Below, one piece after another: positions 28,276 through 28,772 of a stretch of DNA of 28,772 nucleotides; position 1 is the first letter of the stretch, and each line of letters starts with the position of its first letter. The notes under the pieces were generated by a model that had not been told where the DNA came from, ran no database searches, and saw only the letters and a program-made list of their open reading frames with translations. The position numbers and the translations under genes are program-made. This DNA is from Schoenoplectus triqueter (lineage: Eukaryota; Streptophyta; Magnoliopsida; Poales; Cyperaceae): assembly GCA_964058805.1 (NCBI GenBank), contig CAXKVV010000086.1:1-28772 (forward strand). Direction: 5' to 3'.

Positions 28276-28445
28276 AATTGTGAATCGTAAAACAAAAGTT
28301 ATTTTAACGGTCATTATTTGACAGCTTGGATTTTGAAAAATAATAGCCAACATTAGTTAGATGCGAGGCAAGTGCGTTGTTCTTCAATATTAAGCACTAT
28401 TACGTATTAAAATGTAGGTGAGTGTGTGAAAGTGCAACTCTAATC

Positions 28446-28453
28446 TATAAATA
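28446..28453 (+). promoter_or_regulatory. Possible TATA box near right edge
   Basis: TATAAATA followed by a less AT-rich stretch (GCACTGTGTGTGATG and CAGTCCATGTAGTCC) resembles a core promoter. No open frame follows before the window ends, so the transcript, if any, would have its coding part outside. Confidence 0.25.
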
Positions 28454-28772
28454 ATGCACTGTGTGTGATGTTAGAATGACGATCATTTGCTCAGTCCATG
28501 TAGTCCATTTCGTCAAACACTTCTAAAATCTACATTGAGTAATATATTTTTATTTTTTCTTGTTTGTGTCTCGAGTTCCCTTTTTACATATTTATTTTTT
28601 AGGTTTTATACTTATACATGTGAGTATTTATATTCACTTATAAAAAATTTTATATCTAATCACTGTGAAGTTTATATATGTGCGAGAAATATAAAACTTA
28701 TCAAAAATGAAATATTACTGAAAATAAAAAGTTTCGAGAAAAAACAATTAAGGCACATACCGAAGCATAAAC

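Larger units (their letters stand above)
27604..28772. other. Right flank, unassigned
   Basis: AT-rich DNA without a supported gene. It contains the duplicated phrase TCAGCTGTACT (about 27700 and 27730), a cluster of palindromes at 28036-28275 and a possible promoter near 28446. It may hold the far end of the Mutator-like element, but no terminal inverted repeat could be matched. Confidence 0.4.

Overview
The window is nuclear DNA from a flowering plant, most likely a eudicot. Three lines of evidence support this: multi-exon genes with GT-AG introns, a single-exon F-box gene of the plant DUF295 family, and an ortholog of the plant-specific protein HEAT INTOLERANT 4. The DNA is AT-rich and crowded with plant-type mobile elements (Ty1/copia, L1-type LINE, hAT and PIF-like MITEs, an Au-type SINE tail, a Mutator-like relic). 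I cannot name the species. There is no CRISPR array, operon, prophage, tRNA or rRNA that I can support.

Layout. 1-1430: left flank with weak, unassigned exon-like signals and short tandem duplications. 1430-2920: three MITE-like elements, the last ending about 175 bp before a start codon. 3096-6282 (+): an eight-exon gene for a 352-residue protein whose N-terminus resembles the KIX domain of Mediator subunit 15. 6383-8200: a retroelement nest downstream of that gene, made of an LTR with primer-binding site and a 5'-truncated LINE that is itself split by an hAT MITE with a perfect 8-bp target duplication. 8417-10927: candidate terminal exons, a possible old LTR, and a truncated copia element (minus strand) flanked by an exact 67-bp duplication of exon-like host sequence. 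13004-14077 (+): an intact F-box/DUF295 gene with an overlapping upstream ORF. 14280-16204: a degenerate hAT-like relic, a zone of short inverted motifs, and a 3 x 101-bp tandem repeat. 16802-21381 (-): the complete 14-exon HIT4 gene (342 residues). 21655-25831: MITEs, a 290-bp tandem duplication, a second full hAT MITE and a decayed relative. 26353-27603 (+): a Mutator-like transposase relic preceded by a TATA box and a 27-bp minisatellite. 27604-28772: unassigned flank with strong palindromes and a possible promoter near the right edge.

The three host genes do not form a pathway. One looks related to transcriptional co-activation (KIX/Mediator-like), one to SCF ubiquitin ligase substrate choice (F-box), and one to heat-induced chromatin decondensation (HIT4). 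I see no previously undescribed multi-gene system. The most unusual structure is the 67-bp duplication around the truncated copia copy, followed by the short KIX protein and the nested insertions. Exon boundaries were placed by eye from splice consensus and reading frame. The HIT4 and F-box assignments are firm; the KIX assignment is moderate.
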